DNA of 64,000 nt, from the NCBI RefSeq assembly GCF_027111335.1, contig NZ_CP114288.1, positions 1,612,001 to 1,676,000 on the forward strand, given 5' to 3'. This DNA is from Flavobacterium aquiphilum. GTDB lineage: Bacteria > Bacteroidota > Bacteroidia > Flavobacteriales > Flavobacteriaceae. A program made the translations under genes and the position numbers. Under the pieces are notes generated by a model. It had not been told where the DNA came from. It saw only the letters and a program-made list of their open reading frames with translations, and searched no databases. Positions 40,597 through 48,286 of this stretch are shown here, in pieces (within the stretch, counting starts at the first letter, position 1; each line of letters starts with the position of its first letter).

Positions 40597-40935
40597 TTAT
40601 TTACTGATTAATGAATATCTCTCTTTACTTGTAGGGGAAATTAAAGATATGTTGTATTTGCCGAATAGTTTGTCGAAATATAATTTTGATTTTTTGGGAT
40701 TATTGTTTTCATAGTAGAAATTACCCAAATATTCAAATAATTCCAAAGATTCATATCCTTTATCGGCAATTCGTTGATATGTTTTTTGGACATCAACGAG
40801 AATGAACTTCTGTTTTTTAACAGAATCATATTTTACTGCCTGTGAATACATATTTCCAGCAGTAAAAAACATAAACGCAAGGCTAAAACATAGCGATAAG
40901 TTTTTCTTCAATTGTTTAATAGTATTTTTTTCCAT
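40597..40935 (-). CDS. Small secreted TPR-like protein
   Basis: 112 residues with a signal peptide (FSLAFMFFTAGNMYSQ). The mature part QKTYQRIADKGYESLELFEY, LGNFYYENNNPKKSKLYFDK looks like about one and a half tetratricopeptide repeats, as found at the start of longer OmpA/TPR proteins of Flavobacteriaceae. It ends in a good terminator, so it may be a genuine short protein rather than a fragment. Confidence 0.6.
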   Translation of the reverse strand: MEKNTIKQLKKNLSLCFSLAFMFFTAGNMYSQAVKYDSVKKQKFILVDVQKTYQRIADKGYESLELFEYLGNFYYENNNPKKSKLYFDKLFGKYNISLISPTSKERYSLISK

Positions 40936-41148
40936 AGGCTTTATTATTTATAGTAGAAAAGGACGCCTAAAATCTTTAGGGATACCAAATTAATTCTTTT
41001 TTTTATATAAGCATTAAAAAAAGTTAAAAAAATGCATAATATCTAATTTTTTATTGTTTTTAAAATGAATTTGAAATAAAAAGAGTGTTAAAATTGTAAT
41101 GTATTTGTTTTGTAGTGTCTTTTTGTTGTTTTTATTGAATTTTGATTT

Positions 41149-41841
41149 TTAAAATGCGTATCTGCCCATAATAGTTGGAAACACTTTAAATTCTTCTGAT
41201 GGAACAAAGTTATTGCTGATTTCAATCTCGGAACCAAGCGAGAAGTTTTTATTGAAGTTGTACATCACTTGTGGTTCCGTCAATAATATTGCTTTTTTGC
41301 TTGAACCATCAGTCCGGTCTTGAGACCAGAAATCAAGAAATCCCCTTATAGTTACTTTGTTGTTGAATAGGTTTTGGAACCAAACGGCTGTAAATTGTCC
41401 ATCAAGTCCCGAAGAACCATGTGTGTTTTTATACATATAGGTAGTATTCAGGGTAAAATTGCCAATCTTAATTGGAATGCCAAAACCAACCAAAAATGCC
41501 CGATTGATTGGGAATCCGAGCGGATTTTCAGGGCTACCTGCTTTGTCGTTGGTCATTAGAAGTCCATCGTTGTATTCAATATGAAAATTTAATCCCTCGA
41601 TGAGGTCGTTTTTGATATTGAACTTTCTTGCAAGCTCAAAATAAGCAAGATTGGCTGCGTCTTTTCGGTCAAAGTTAAAATCGGTAAAGAAGAACGTGCT
41701 TCCTAATTTGTCTGGTTTAAAAAATTCGAATGTAAATGTAAGATAATCTCTTTCGGGTAAAAAGTCATAGTGTAATTGTAATTCTTGTGCTTTGGCGTAA
41801 GAAGAAAACAGAAGAATAAATAGTAAAATTTTTATTTTCAT
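41149..41841 (-). CDS. DUF5020 / nucleoside-channel-like outer-membrane protein
   Basis: 230 residues. Signal peptide (ILLFILLFSSYAKAQ), then alternating beta strands of a ~12-strand barrel (LQLHYDFLPERDYLTFTFEF, GSTFFFTDFNFDR, NFTLNTTYMYKN, VTIRGFLDFWSQD) ending IMGRYAF with C-terminal Phe. Matches DUF5020/Tsx-like nucleoside channels. Located 109 bp downstream of a purine permease in the same direction, consistent with a purine/nucleoside uptake pair. Confidence 0.78.
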   Translation of the reverse strand: MKIKILLFILLFSSYAKAQELQLHYDFLPERDYLTFTFEFFKPDKLGSTFFFTDFNFDRKDAANLAYFELARKFNIKNDLIEGLNFHIEYNDGLLMTNDKAGSPENPLGFPINRAFLVGFGIPIKIGNFTLNTTYMYKNTHGSSGLDGQFTAVWFQNLFNNKVTIRGFLDFWSQDRTDGSSKKAILLTEPQVMYNFNKNFSLGSEIEISNNFVPSEEFKVFPTIMGRYAF

Positions 41842-41949
41842 ATATCTAAAGTTTATTTGTCGACGGTTATATATGGAATCGTTTTTGTTTGCTTACGCAA
41901 ATGTTTGGATAAAGGCAATTTCATATTGCTTATGTTCTTTGTTTTGAGA

Positions 41950-43251
41950 TTATCCCATTTGTGAAAGGATTATTTCTAGTATGGAGAATGCTCCAATTCC
42001 CCACATGATTGGGTGAACCTTATCAGTGTTTTTTGTTAAAAGACAAAGAATGATGAATGATGAAAAACCATATGCAATTCCTGAACTGATGCTATAAGTT
42101 AATGGCATTAGAATTAATGTCAGGAAAGTAGGGACAGCTATGTAAAGTTCTGAGAAATCAATTTTGATTAAATGTTTGGCCATGAAAATTCCTACCAAGA
42201 TAAGCGCCGGCGCAGTAGCGTAAACAGGTACAATCCCGATGACAGGAGCAAAGAACATGGCTAGAAAGAATAATCCAGCTGTAAAAACAGAACTCAAACC
42301 AGTTCTGGCGCCATTCGCAATTCCTGCAGCCGACTCTATATAAGTCACCGTGCTGCTTGTTCCTAAAACCCCGCTGAAAGCAGTTGCTACGGCATCGGCT
42401 TCTAGAACTCTTTTGATGTGAGGCATTTTTCCGTCTTTGTCAATTAGTCCTGCTTCCATAGAGCACGCAATTGCTGTTCCAATGGAATCGAATAGGTTTA
42501 CGAACAAAAATGAAAATATAGGAGCAATGAAAGTGATTTTTAAGACCGATATAATTTCCAGTTTTCCAAAAACAGGAGTGATTGATGGTGGAGTACTTAT
42601 GAATTCGGTGGGTAATTTTATGCTGTCGTCAAAGATGAAACCAAGAATGGTGGCAAGTAAAATTCCTATTAGAATTGAGCCTTTTACTTTTTTGATTTCC
42701 AAAAATACTGTGACAATAAAAGCAATCAGTCCGATGACTACAGCCGGCGTGAATTTTCCTAGTCCAACTAAAGTCGCTGGATTCGCAACAATTAGTCCCA
42801 TTTGTTTGAAACCGATGAAAGCAATAAATAATCCGATTCCTGCTCCAATGGCAACCCGGAGCGATTCGGGTATGGCATCGACTATTTTGTGGCGAATTCC
42901 GAGGATGGAAATAATGATAAATACAATCCCGGACAAGGTAACGACTCCTAGGGCTTGTTGCCATGAGGTTCCGTGGCTCATTACAAGTGTAAAAGCAAAC
43001 ATTGCGTTGAGTCCCATTCCTGGTGCCATTGCAAAAGGGACATTAGCCCAAAGTCCAACTAAAAGCGTTCCGATGATTGCGGCGATACAAGTTACACTGA
43101 TAAGTGCAGCCTTGTCCATTCCTGCAGCTGAAAGAATATTAGGATTTACAAAAATGATGTAGGCCATCGTTAAAAAAGTAACTGTTCCACCAATGGCTTC
43201 TTGTTTGAAAGATGTGTTTCTTTCCTGAAGTTTGAAAATTTTCTCTAACAT
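41950..43251 (-). CDS. NCS2-family purine (hypoxanthine/guanine/adenine) permease
   Basis: 433 residues with about 12-14 membrane helices. AzgA/PbuG-type motifs: FLTMAYIIFVNPNILSAAGM, FAMAPGMGLNAMFAFTLV, SLRVAIGAGIGLFIAFIGFK, FVNLFDSIGTAIACSMEAGL, EADAVATAFSGVLGTSSTVT. Imports a purine base with protons. No purine riboswitch recognised in the 600-bp upstream region. Confidence 0.92.
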   Translation of the reverse strand: MLEKIFKLQERNTSFKQEAIGGTVTFLTMAYIIFVNPNILSAAGMDKAALISVTCIAAIIGTLLVGLWANVPFAMAPGMGLNAMFAFTLVMSHGTSWQQALGVVTLSGIVFIIISILGIRHKIVDAIPESLRVAIGAGIGLFIAFIGFKQMGLIVANPATLVGLGKFTPAVVIGLIAFIVTVFLEIKKVKGSILIGILLATILGFIFDDSIKLPTEFISTPPSITPVFGKLEIISVLKITFIAPIFSFLFVNLFDSIGTAIACSMEAGLIDKDGKMPHIKRVLEADAVATAFSGVLGTSSTVTYIESAAGIANGARTGLSSVFTAGLFFLAMFFAPVIGIVPVYATAPALILVGIFMAKHLIKIDFSELYIAVPTFLTLILMPLTYSISSGIAYGFSSFIILCLLTKNTDKVHPIMWGIGAFSILEIILSQMG

Positions 43252-43783
43252 TATTGCGCTGTTTACAGGTTAATTTTATTTGGATTAAATCACGCACAAG
43301 TAATAGTTGTATTATTTATGCCAATTAGTATTCTATATTGTTGTAATATTAAAAAGTTCATTAAATGAATTAGAAATTCGAAATAAGTAAACTTTAAAAA
43401 AGAAAAATAGGGTTGCAGTTAAAATTTTTTCTTTTGAAAATAAGCCTTTAAGGTAAAATTACATTATTTAATTCAAAATCCGTATTTGGATTTTTATCGT
43501 TTTTTCAAGCAGATTTATTTAGTTTATTCGCTTTCGATAGAGAATAGTTGTAAAATCTAAATAAAAAAAACACTTGAATTTTATGCTAATGCTTAATTTA
43601 ATTACGTAGAAGAACTATTGATTTTAAATGCGGGACAAATTTATTTGGTTTTGACGCAAATAGGGATGATAAAAATCATGAGATTAAAAAAATCTACCTC
43701 GTAAAATACTAATTAGTTGTAAATTGAAAGAATTTGATTTGAGTAATTTAAGATGAGGGGGTGTTGTAGTTGGTGACATTGCA
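43252..43783. other. Gene-free AT-rich interval
   Basis: About 530 bp with no credible ORF, riboswitch or hairpin that I can recognise, between the NCS2 permease promoter side and the tRNA block. Probably permease leader plus eroded sequence. Confidence 0.5.
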
Positions 43784-43814
43784 TAAAAAAACGCTTCGTT
43801 ATGAAAGCGTTTTT
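43784..43814 (-). terminator. Terminator downstream of tRNA block
   Basis: AAAAACGCTT (43787-43796) / AAGCGTTTTT (43805-43814), perfect 10-bp stem; minus-strand T run follows. Downstream of tRNA-Leu on that strand. Confidence 0.8.
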
Positions 43815-43819
43815 AAAAA

Positions 43820-43842
43820 TGTGTAGCAAATGTGTAGCAAAA
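43820..43842. repeat. TGTGTAGCAAA direct repeat
   Basis: ATGTGTAGCAA occurs twice in succession just downstream (minus strand) of tRNA-Leu. Could be a trace of an integrated element, but no integrase gene is present. Confidence 0.35.
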
Positions 43843-43876
43843 ATTGATATTAAGTCAATGAGTACAGTGCTATATG

Positions 43877-43959
43877 TGACCATGGAGGGATTTGAACCCT
43901 CACGCCCTTGCGAGCACCACCCCCTCAAGATGGCGAGTCTACCGTTTCTCCACATGGCC
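43877..43959 (-). tRNA. tRNA-Leu (anticodon GAG)
   Basis: 83-nt cloverleaf with long variable arm. Acceptor GGCCATG/CATGGTC, anticodon stem CCATC/GGTGG with loop TTGAGGG (GAG), variable arm near TGCTCGCAAGGGCG, T-arm GAGGGTTCAAATCCCTC. No encoded CCA. Confidence 0.95.
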
Positions 43960-44002
43960 TTAAAAAAGAAAAGGTCATTCGCTTAGGCGAACAACCTTTT
44001 AG

Positions 44003-44075
44003 TGACCCGACTGGGGCTCGAACCCAGGACCCCATCATTAAAAGTGATGTGCTCTACCGACTGAGCTATCGAGTC
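44003..44075 (-). tRNA. tRNA-Lys (anticodon TTT), copy 1
   Basis: 73 nt. Acceptor GACTCGA/TCGGGTC, D-arm AGCTCAGTCGGTAGAGC, anticodon stem CATCA/TGATG with loop CTTTTAA, T-arm CTGGGTTCGAGCCCCAG. No encoded CCA. Identical to copy 2, 38 bp away. Confidence 0.97.
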
Positions 44076-44113
44076 ATTGCTTCAAGAAACTAATTTGTTA
44101 ATCACAAAATTTG

Positions 44114-44186
44114 TGACCCGACTGGGGCTCGAACCCAGGACCCCATCATTAAAAGTGATGTGCTCTACCGACTGAGCTATCGAGTC
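44114..44186 (-). tRNA. tRNA-Lys (anticodon TTT), copy 2
   Basis: Identical 73-nt tRNA-Lys(TTT) upstream of copy 1 on the same strand; the three tRNAs form one transcription unit ending at the 43784-43814 hairpin. Confidence 0.97.
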
Positions 44187-44312
44187 ATTTCGTTTCTTGA
44201 ATGCGGGTGCAAATATAAGGACTTATTTTCGAAGTTTCCAAGCAATTTTATTATAAATTTGTCTTTTTTAAATAAAAACTCTTAACCCCTTAATACGTAA
44301 GCTTTTATTAAA

Positions 44313-44831
44313 ATGAAAAAAATTATCTTGTTAGGCTATATGGGATGCGGTAAGTCTACAATTGCCCAAAAACTTTCCGGAATCGTCTCAATTCCCTATG
44401 TTGATCTCGATGAATTTATCGAAAAAAACGAAAAAATGTCCATAAAACAGATTTTTGAAAATTTTGGAGAGATCCATTTTCGAAAATTAGAGCACAAATA
44501 TTTTCTGGAATTATTAAATACTCCTGAGCAAAATATCATCGGTTTGGGAGGAGGAACACCTTGTTATGCCAATAATCATGAATTGTTGATAGGGGATAAT
44601 GTGGTTTCTATCTATTTAAAAGCATCTGTAGAGACTTTATTTGAAAGATTGGTGTCTAATAAAAGCAAAAGACCTCTTATTGCAGATAAAAGCGAAGAGG
44701 AAATGAAAGAGTTCATCGCCAAGCATCTTTTTGACAGAAGTTTTTATTACAATCATGCACAGCATAAAGTAACCGTCGATGATAAAACCATCGAGGAAAC
44801 TGTAAACGATATTTTAAATTTGTTAGCTTAA
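44313..44831 (+). CDS. aroK: Shikimate kinase
   Basis: 172 residues. P-loop LLGYMGCGKSTIAQKL, substrate-binding VDLDEFIE and FGEIHFRKLE, IIGLGGGTPCYANN, and lid KSKRPLIADK. Converts shikimate to shikimate-3-phosphate in aromatic amino-acid synthesis. The 3' end overlaps the convergent PRTase gene by 9 bp. Confidence 0.95.
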   Translation: MKKIILLGYMGCGKSTIAQKLSGIVSIPYVDLDEFIEKNEKMSIKQIFENFGEIHFRKLEHKYFLELLNTPEQNIIGLGGGTPCYANNHELLIGDNVVSIYLKASVETLFERLVSNKSKRPLIADKSEEEMKEFIAKHLFDRSFYYNHAQHKVTVDDKTIEETVNDILNLLA

Positions 44832-45323
44832 GCTGGCATAGCTGTGTCCATTGTTATCAAAAACAACGTTCACATGCTCTAATAGTGATGTAGAAAGTGA
44901 TATTCCTTTGAAATCGGCTTTAATCGGGAATTTTTTGTGGTTTCTATCTACAAGAACAACGGTTTTGAACTTTTTCAAAGGAACATCCAAAAAATGTTTT
45001 ACTGCATATATTAATGTGGTTCCTGAACTCAATACATCGTCAACAAGTACTAGTCCTTTATTGCTATATTGTTCTTTTGTCAACGAAGTTGTTACGGGAA
45101 GTTCTGGGTTTTCTTTATTGATGTTCACCTCGCAAATCGAAATTTTTATCGGAGAAATAGTTGCTAATACTTTGGCAATGTTTTGGGCAAAAATAAAACC
45201 ATTTGCTGTAATCCCTGCAATCACAATTTCTTCTTCATCGACAAAAGTCTCGTAGATTTGGTATGCTATCCTTTTTGTAGTATGTTCTATTTGTTGATTG
45301 GTAAGGATTATATTGTTGCTCAT
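44823..45323 (-). CDS. Phosphoribosyltransferase family protein
   Basis: 166 residues. Type I PRTase with the PRPP loop KGLVLVDDVLSSGTTLIYAV and upstream VIAGITANGFIFAQNIA. Resembles PyrR/hypoxanthine-type PRTases but lacks clear base-specific motifs, so the substrate is open. 3' end overlaps aroK (convergent). Confidence 0.82.
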   Translation of the reverse strand: MSNNIILTNQQIEHTTKRIAYQIYETFVDEEEIVIAGITANGFIFAQNIAKVLATISPIKISICEVNINKENPELPVTTSLTKEQYSNKGLVLVDDVLSSGTTLIYAVKHFLDVPLKKFKTVVLVDRNHKKFPIKADFKGISLSTSLLEHVNVVFDNNGHSYASLS

Positions 45324-45381
45324 GGCGTATTGTTGTTTGTTTTTTCAAAGATAAAAAAGTTGGATGAATTGTGTTTACTAT

Positions 45382-45774
45382 TTATTCTAATTCATCATCG
45401 CCTTCCTCAATTTCGTTTCCATAATCATCGATATCTCTTCGATCTTTTTTGGTAGGTCTTCCGGTGCCGGTTTTTCTGTAATGCTGTTTGGATAGTTTTA
45501 ATAATTCCAAATGTTCGTAAGCTTCGGCCGGGGTTTCATTTTTTCGATAGATATCAACGAGTTTTGCACCCACACGATTTTCAGGAATGTCTAATACCGT
45601 AATAATATGTGTGATTTGGTCTTTTCTGAATGTAATTTTATCAGTAGGGAAAACCTCTTTTGAAGGCTTTGCAATGATTCCATTTACGGTTACGTGATTT
45701 TTTTTGCAAGCCTCTGTAACCATGTTTCTGGTTTTGTAATACCTTACGCACCATAAATATTTATCTATTCTCAT
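45382..45774 (-). CDS. S4-domain RNA-binding protein, Hsp15-like
   Basis: 130 residues. S4 domain at the N-terminus: MRIDKYLWCVRYYKTRNMVT, ACKKNHVTVNGIIAKPSKEV, DKITFRK. C-terminal basic then acidic tail. Hsp15 (HslR) rescues stalled 50S subunits carrying peptidyl-tRNA in E. coli; same role is inferred. Single gene. Confidence 0.88.
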   Translation of the reverse strand: MRIDKYLWCVRYYKTRNMVTEACKKNHVTVNGIIAKPSKEVFPTDKITFRKDQITHIITVLDIPENRVGAKLVDIYRKNETPAEAYEHLELLKLSKQHYRKTGTGRPTKKDRRDIDDYGNEIEEGDDELE

Positions 45775-45825
45775 TGAAAATTCTAAAATCGGAGTTAAAT
45801 ACTTTACAAAAGTAAATCATTAATG

Positions 45826-45833
45826 TATATTTG
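45826..45833 (+). promoter_or_regulatory. -7 box (TATATTTG) of FKBP gene
   Basis: TATATTTG ends 21 bp before ATG 45855, marking the promoter of the FKBP lipoprotein gene and arguing against the earlier in-frame TTG start inside it. Confidence 0.55.
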
Positions 45834-45854
45834 CGACCTAAACTATACCCAATA

Positions 45855-46883
45855 ATGAGCAAAATTAAGTTTTATTTTATTTTATTGATTGCGGCTGTTG
45901 CAATAAGTTCATGTCATAAAGATGATAGTCCGGATGTAACGCCACCAAGACCTTTTGACGAACAATACAAAACAGATATTGCGGCGATAGAAGATTATTT
46001 AAATACACATTATATAAAGGAAGTAGTAAATCATCCAGGATTCCCAGATGATCAGGATGTAATAATTGATAAAATTACCGATCCTGCCACGCAGAAGTCG
46101 TTGATGTCTTATTCTGCAAATACGTATCCTGCTGTTCCAAGATTAACTTCCAGAGATGTGTATGTAGCTACTCACGGTGTAACATATAAGTTTTATACTT
46201 TAGTGATTAGAGAAGGGATTAGGAATGATGCTGCAAATGGAGGAGGAGAATACCCTTGTAATGTTGATGGAGTATACGCAGGTTATAAAGGAACTTTGTT
46301 AGATGAAGCAGGAACTGTATTTGATTCTTCAAATAATGGGCAAACTTTGTTTAATCTTGATGGAAGTACTCATGATGGTGGGTCAGGTGTAATTCGTGGT
46401 TGGTCAGAAGGGTTTCCACAATTCAAAACGGGATGGGTTTCTTCTAATACGGATGGTACAATTAAATATAATGATTTTGGGGTCGGTGTTATGTTTATTC
46501 CCTCAGGCTTGGGGTATTATAATAGTGCTCAAGGAACTATTCCTGCTTATTCACCTTTGATGTTCAGTGTGAAATTGTACAGCGTAAAAAGATATGATCA
46601 TGATTTGGATGGTATTCCTTCTTATCAGGAAGATTTGGGTGGAGACAGGTATGTGAATACTTTTGTAAATGGAGTTTTAGCTGATGATACTGATGGTGAT
46701 GGAATTCCAAACTTTAATGATTTTGATGATGATGGTGATAATTATGCCACAAGAGGTGAAATCAAAGATGCAAATGGAAATTACTACGCATTTGATAAAA
46801 TCCCGGATTGTTCAGGTAATCAGACTGATCCAAACAGAATTAAAAGACATTTAGATAAAAATTGTATCAAAATGAATCAATAG
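45855..46883 (+). CDS. FKBP-type peptidyl-prolyl isomerase lipoprotein with acidic Ca-binding-like tail
   Basis: 342 residues from ATG 45855. Lipobox ILLIAAVAISSC (Cys19). FKBP domain at ~90-250: CNVDGVYAGYKGTLLDEAGT, VFDSS, VIRGWSEGFPQFKTG, FIPSGLGYYNSAQGTIPAYS. The tail holds D-x-D-x-DG repeats (DHDLDGIPSYQEDLGGD, DDTDGDGIPNFNDFDDDGD) like thrombospondin type 3/EF-hand calcium loops. Related to gliding-associated GldI-type FKBPs, but gene identity is not claimed. Confidence 0.85.
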   Translation: MSKIKFYFILLIAAVAISSCHKDDSPDVTPPRPFDEQYKTDIAAIEDYLNTHYIKEVVNHPGFPDDQDVIIDKITDPATQKSLMSYSANTYPAVPRLTSRDVYVATHGVTYKFYTLVIREGIRNDAANGGGEYPCNVDGVYAGYKGTLLDEAGTVFDSSNNGQTLFNLDGSTHDGGSGVIRGWSEGFPQFKTGWVSSNTDGTIKYNDFGVGVMFIPSGLGYYNSAQGTIPAYSPLMFSVKLYSVKRYDHDLDGIPSYQEDLGGDRYVNTFVNGVLADDTDGDGIPNFNDFDDDGDNYATRGEIKDANGNYYAFDKIPDCSGNQTDPNRIKRHLDKNCIKMNQ

Positions 46884-46904
46884 TTTGTTTTTGTAATTAA
46901 ATAG

Positions 46905-46942
46905 AAAAAGGGATTTTCATGTTGAGTGAAAGTTCCTTTTTT
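46905..46942 (+). terminator. Probable terminator of FKBP gene
   Basis: AGGGATTTTCA and TGAAAGTTCCTT form an imperfect stem followed by seven T residues, about 25 bp after the stop. Confidence 0.55.
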
Positions 46943-46976
46943 TATGGTTTGAAATTATGGTTTGAATTTTTTGACC

Positions 46977-46997
46977 GACAGGTTTTTAAAACCTGTC
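46977..46997. repeat. 21-nt palindrome GACAGGTTTT-T-AAAACCTGTC
   Basis: Ten-base perfect arms around one base. Sits between the FKBP terminator and repeat copy C. Another short palindromic intergenic repeat. Confidence 0.7.
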
Positions 46998-47040
46998 TCG
47001 GGTTTAAATTTGGATTTAAGGAAGCTAATTGTTTCCAGTG

Positions 47041-47113
47041 AGCCCCGATTGAAATGGAAATCCTTTTTATCTCGTCTTTTGCGACGAGGTAAAAAGATTG
47101 TAAAGGAAAGCGG
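47041..47113 (+). repeat. Structured dispersed repeat, copy C
   Basis: AGCCCCGATTGAAATGGAAA, TCC, then a 13-bp stem with one wobble (TTTTTATCTCGTC 47064-47076 / GACGAGGTAAAAA 47083-47095), then GATTGTAAAGGAAAGCGGG. Most diverged copy in the outer words, but the hairpin is the strongest of the four. Confidence 0.65.
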
Positions 47114-47167
47114 GAACCATGTTTCCTGATAAACCTATTGTTTCTGCTCCTAAAAAAGAATTTAGGC

Positions 47168-47202
47168 AAAAAAAATCCCATTCGTTTAGTGAATGGGATT
47201 TT
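47168..47202 (-). terminator. Terminator of transketolase operon
   Basis: AAAATCCCATTC (47172-47183) / GAATGGGATTTT (47191-47202), perfect; T run on the minus strand from 47168-47175. Immediately downstream of the C-terminal transketolase subunit stop. Confidence 0.9.
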
Positions 47203-47219
47203 GTATTTATAGGGAAAGA

Positions 47220-48173
47220 TTACTTTCTTTTGATAACTCTTTCTACAGCTTCAACAATCGCTTGATTGTTCAATTTGTATTTCTCCATCAATTGCTCAGG
47301 AGTTCCAGATTCACCAAAACTATCTTTAACTGCTACAAACTCTTGTGGAGTAGGATTGTTTAAAGCTAATACACCTGCAATGCTTTCTCCAAGACCTCCA
47401 AGGTAGTTATGCTCTTCGGCAGTTACAATACATTTAGTTTTAGCTACTGATTTTAAAATAGCTTCTTCGTCCAAAGGTTTGATGGTGTGGATGTTGATTA
47501 CTTCGGCAGAAATTCCTTTTTCTTCCAATTTCTCTGCAGCAACCAAAGCTTCCCAAACTAAGTGACCTGTAGCAACAATTGTTACATCAGTACCTTCGTT
47601 TAACATAATCGCTTTTCCAATGATGAATGGTTCGTCAGCCAGAGTAAAGTTAGGTACTACAGGGCGTCCAAAACGCAAGTAAGCTGGACCGTGGTGATCA
47701 GCTAATGCAATTGTAGCCGCTTTGGTTTGATTGTGATCACAAGTGTTGATTACAGTCATTCCCGGTAACATTTTCATCAATCCGATGTCTTCCAGGATTT
47801 GGTGAGTTGCACCATCTTCTCCAAGAGTTAACCCTGCGTGAGACGCACAGATTTTTACATTTTTATCAGAATAAGCAACCGATTGACGAATTTGGTCATA
47901 AACTCTTCCTGTAGAAAAGTTAGCAAAAGTTCCTGTGAAAGGAATTTTTCCTCCGATTGTTAAACCAGCAGCAATTCCAATCATGTTTGCCTCAGCAATA
48001 CCAATTTGGAAAAAACGCTCTGGGTGATTTTTTTTGAAATCATCGAATTTTAACGATCCAATCAAATCAGCACAAAGTGCTACTACATTTTCATTTTTCT
48101 GACCTAATTCAGTCATTCCCACTCCAAAACCTGAACGGGTATCTTTACTTCCTGTGTTTATATATTTTTTCAT
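47220..48173 (-). CDS. Transketolase, C-terminal subunit
   Basis: 317 residues. Pyrimidine-binding domain (SGFGVGMTELGQKNENVVAL, FFQIGIAEANMIGIAAGLTI with the catalytic Glu, FSTGRVYDQIRQSVAYSDKN, GLTLGEDGATHQ) and the C-terminal domain (TIVATGHLVWEALVAAEKLE). Works with the N-terminal subunit encoded upstream as a split transketolase in the pentose phosphate pathway. Confidence 0.93.
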   Translation of the reverse strand: MKKYINTGSKDTRSGFGVGMTELGQKNENVVALCADLIGSLKFDDFKKNHPERFFQIGIAEANMIGIAAGLTIGGKIPFTGTFANFSTGRVYDQIRQSVAYSDKNVKICASHAGLTLGEDGATHQILEDIGLMKMLPGMTVINTCDHNQTKAATIALADHHGPAYLRFGRPVVPNFTLADEPFIIGKAIMLNEGTDVTIVATGHLVWEALVAAEKLEEKGISAEVINIHTIKPLDEEAILKSVAKTKCIVTAEEHNYLGGLGESIAGVLALNNPTPQEFVAVKDSFGESGTPEQLMEKYKLNNQAIVEAVERVIKRK

Positions 48174-48177
48174 TTTC

Positions 48178-48285
48178 CTCCCCCAACCCCTCCGAAGGAG
48201 GGGAGTTCCTATTGGGGTAATAGGGTTTATGTTATTTATCGATTTTTAATTATTCCTCATCGCGGTGGCGGTAGGTTGGGAGGGG
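48178..48285 (+). repeat. Repeat element in gap between transketolase subunits
   Basis: Ends CCTCCCCCAACC (48178-48189) and GGTTGGGAGGGG (48274-48285) are near-inverted repeats; an inner hairpin CCCCTCC-GAA-GGAGGGG lies at 48187-48203. The inner word resembles 16290-16321. It fills the gap between the two halves of one enzyme. Confidence 0.65.
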
Positions 48286-48286
48286 A

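Noticed and set aside
40597..40935. Pseudogene of a long TPR/OmpA protein
   Set aside because: No continuing homologous frame follows and a good terminator sits directly after the stop, so a short intact gene is as likely.
43252..43500. Possible purine riboswitch upstream of the NCS2 permease
   Set aside because: No paired loop motifs or P1 stem of a purine aptamer could be found on the minus strand.
43741..43770. GAGGGGGTG word resembling the tRNA-Leu anticodon arm, possible att site
   Set aside because: The match is short and involves the anticodon arm, not the 3' end used by tRNA-targeting integrases.
43713..44093. Short ORFs over the tRNA block
   Set aside because: They are readings through tRNA-Leu and tRNA-Lys genes.
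46942..47181. 79-residue minus-strand ORF
   Set aside because: It runs through the GACAGG palindrome, repeat copy C and a terminator; composition is not protein-like.
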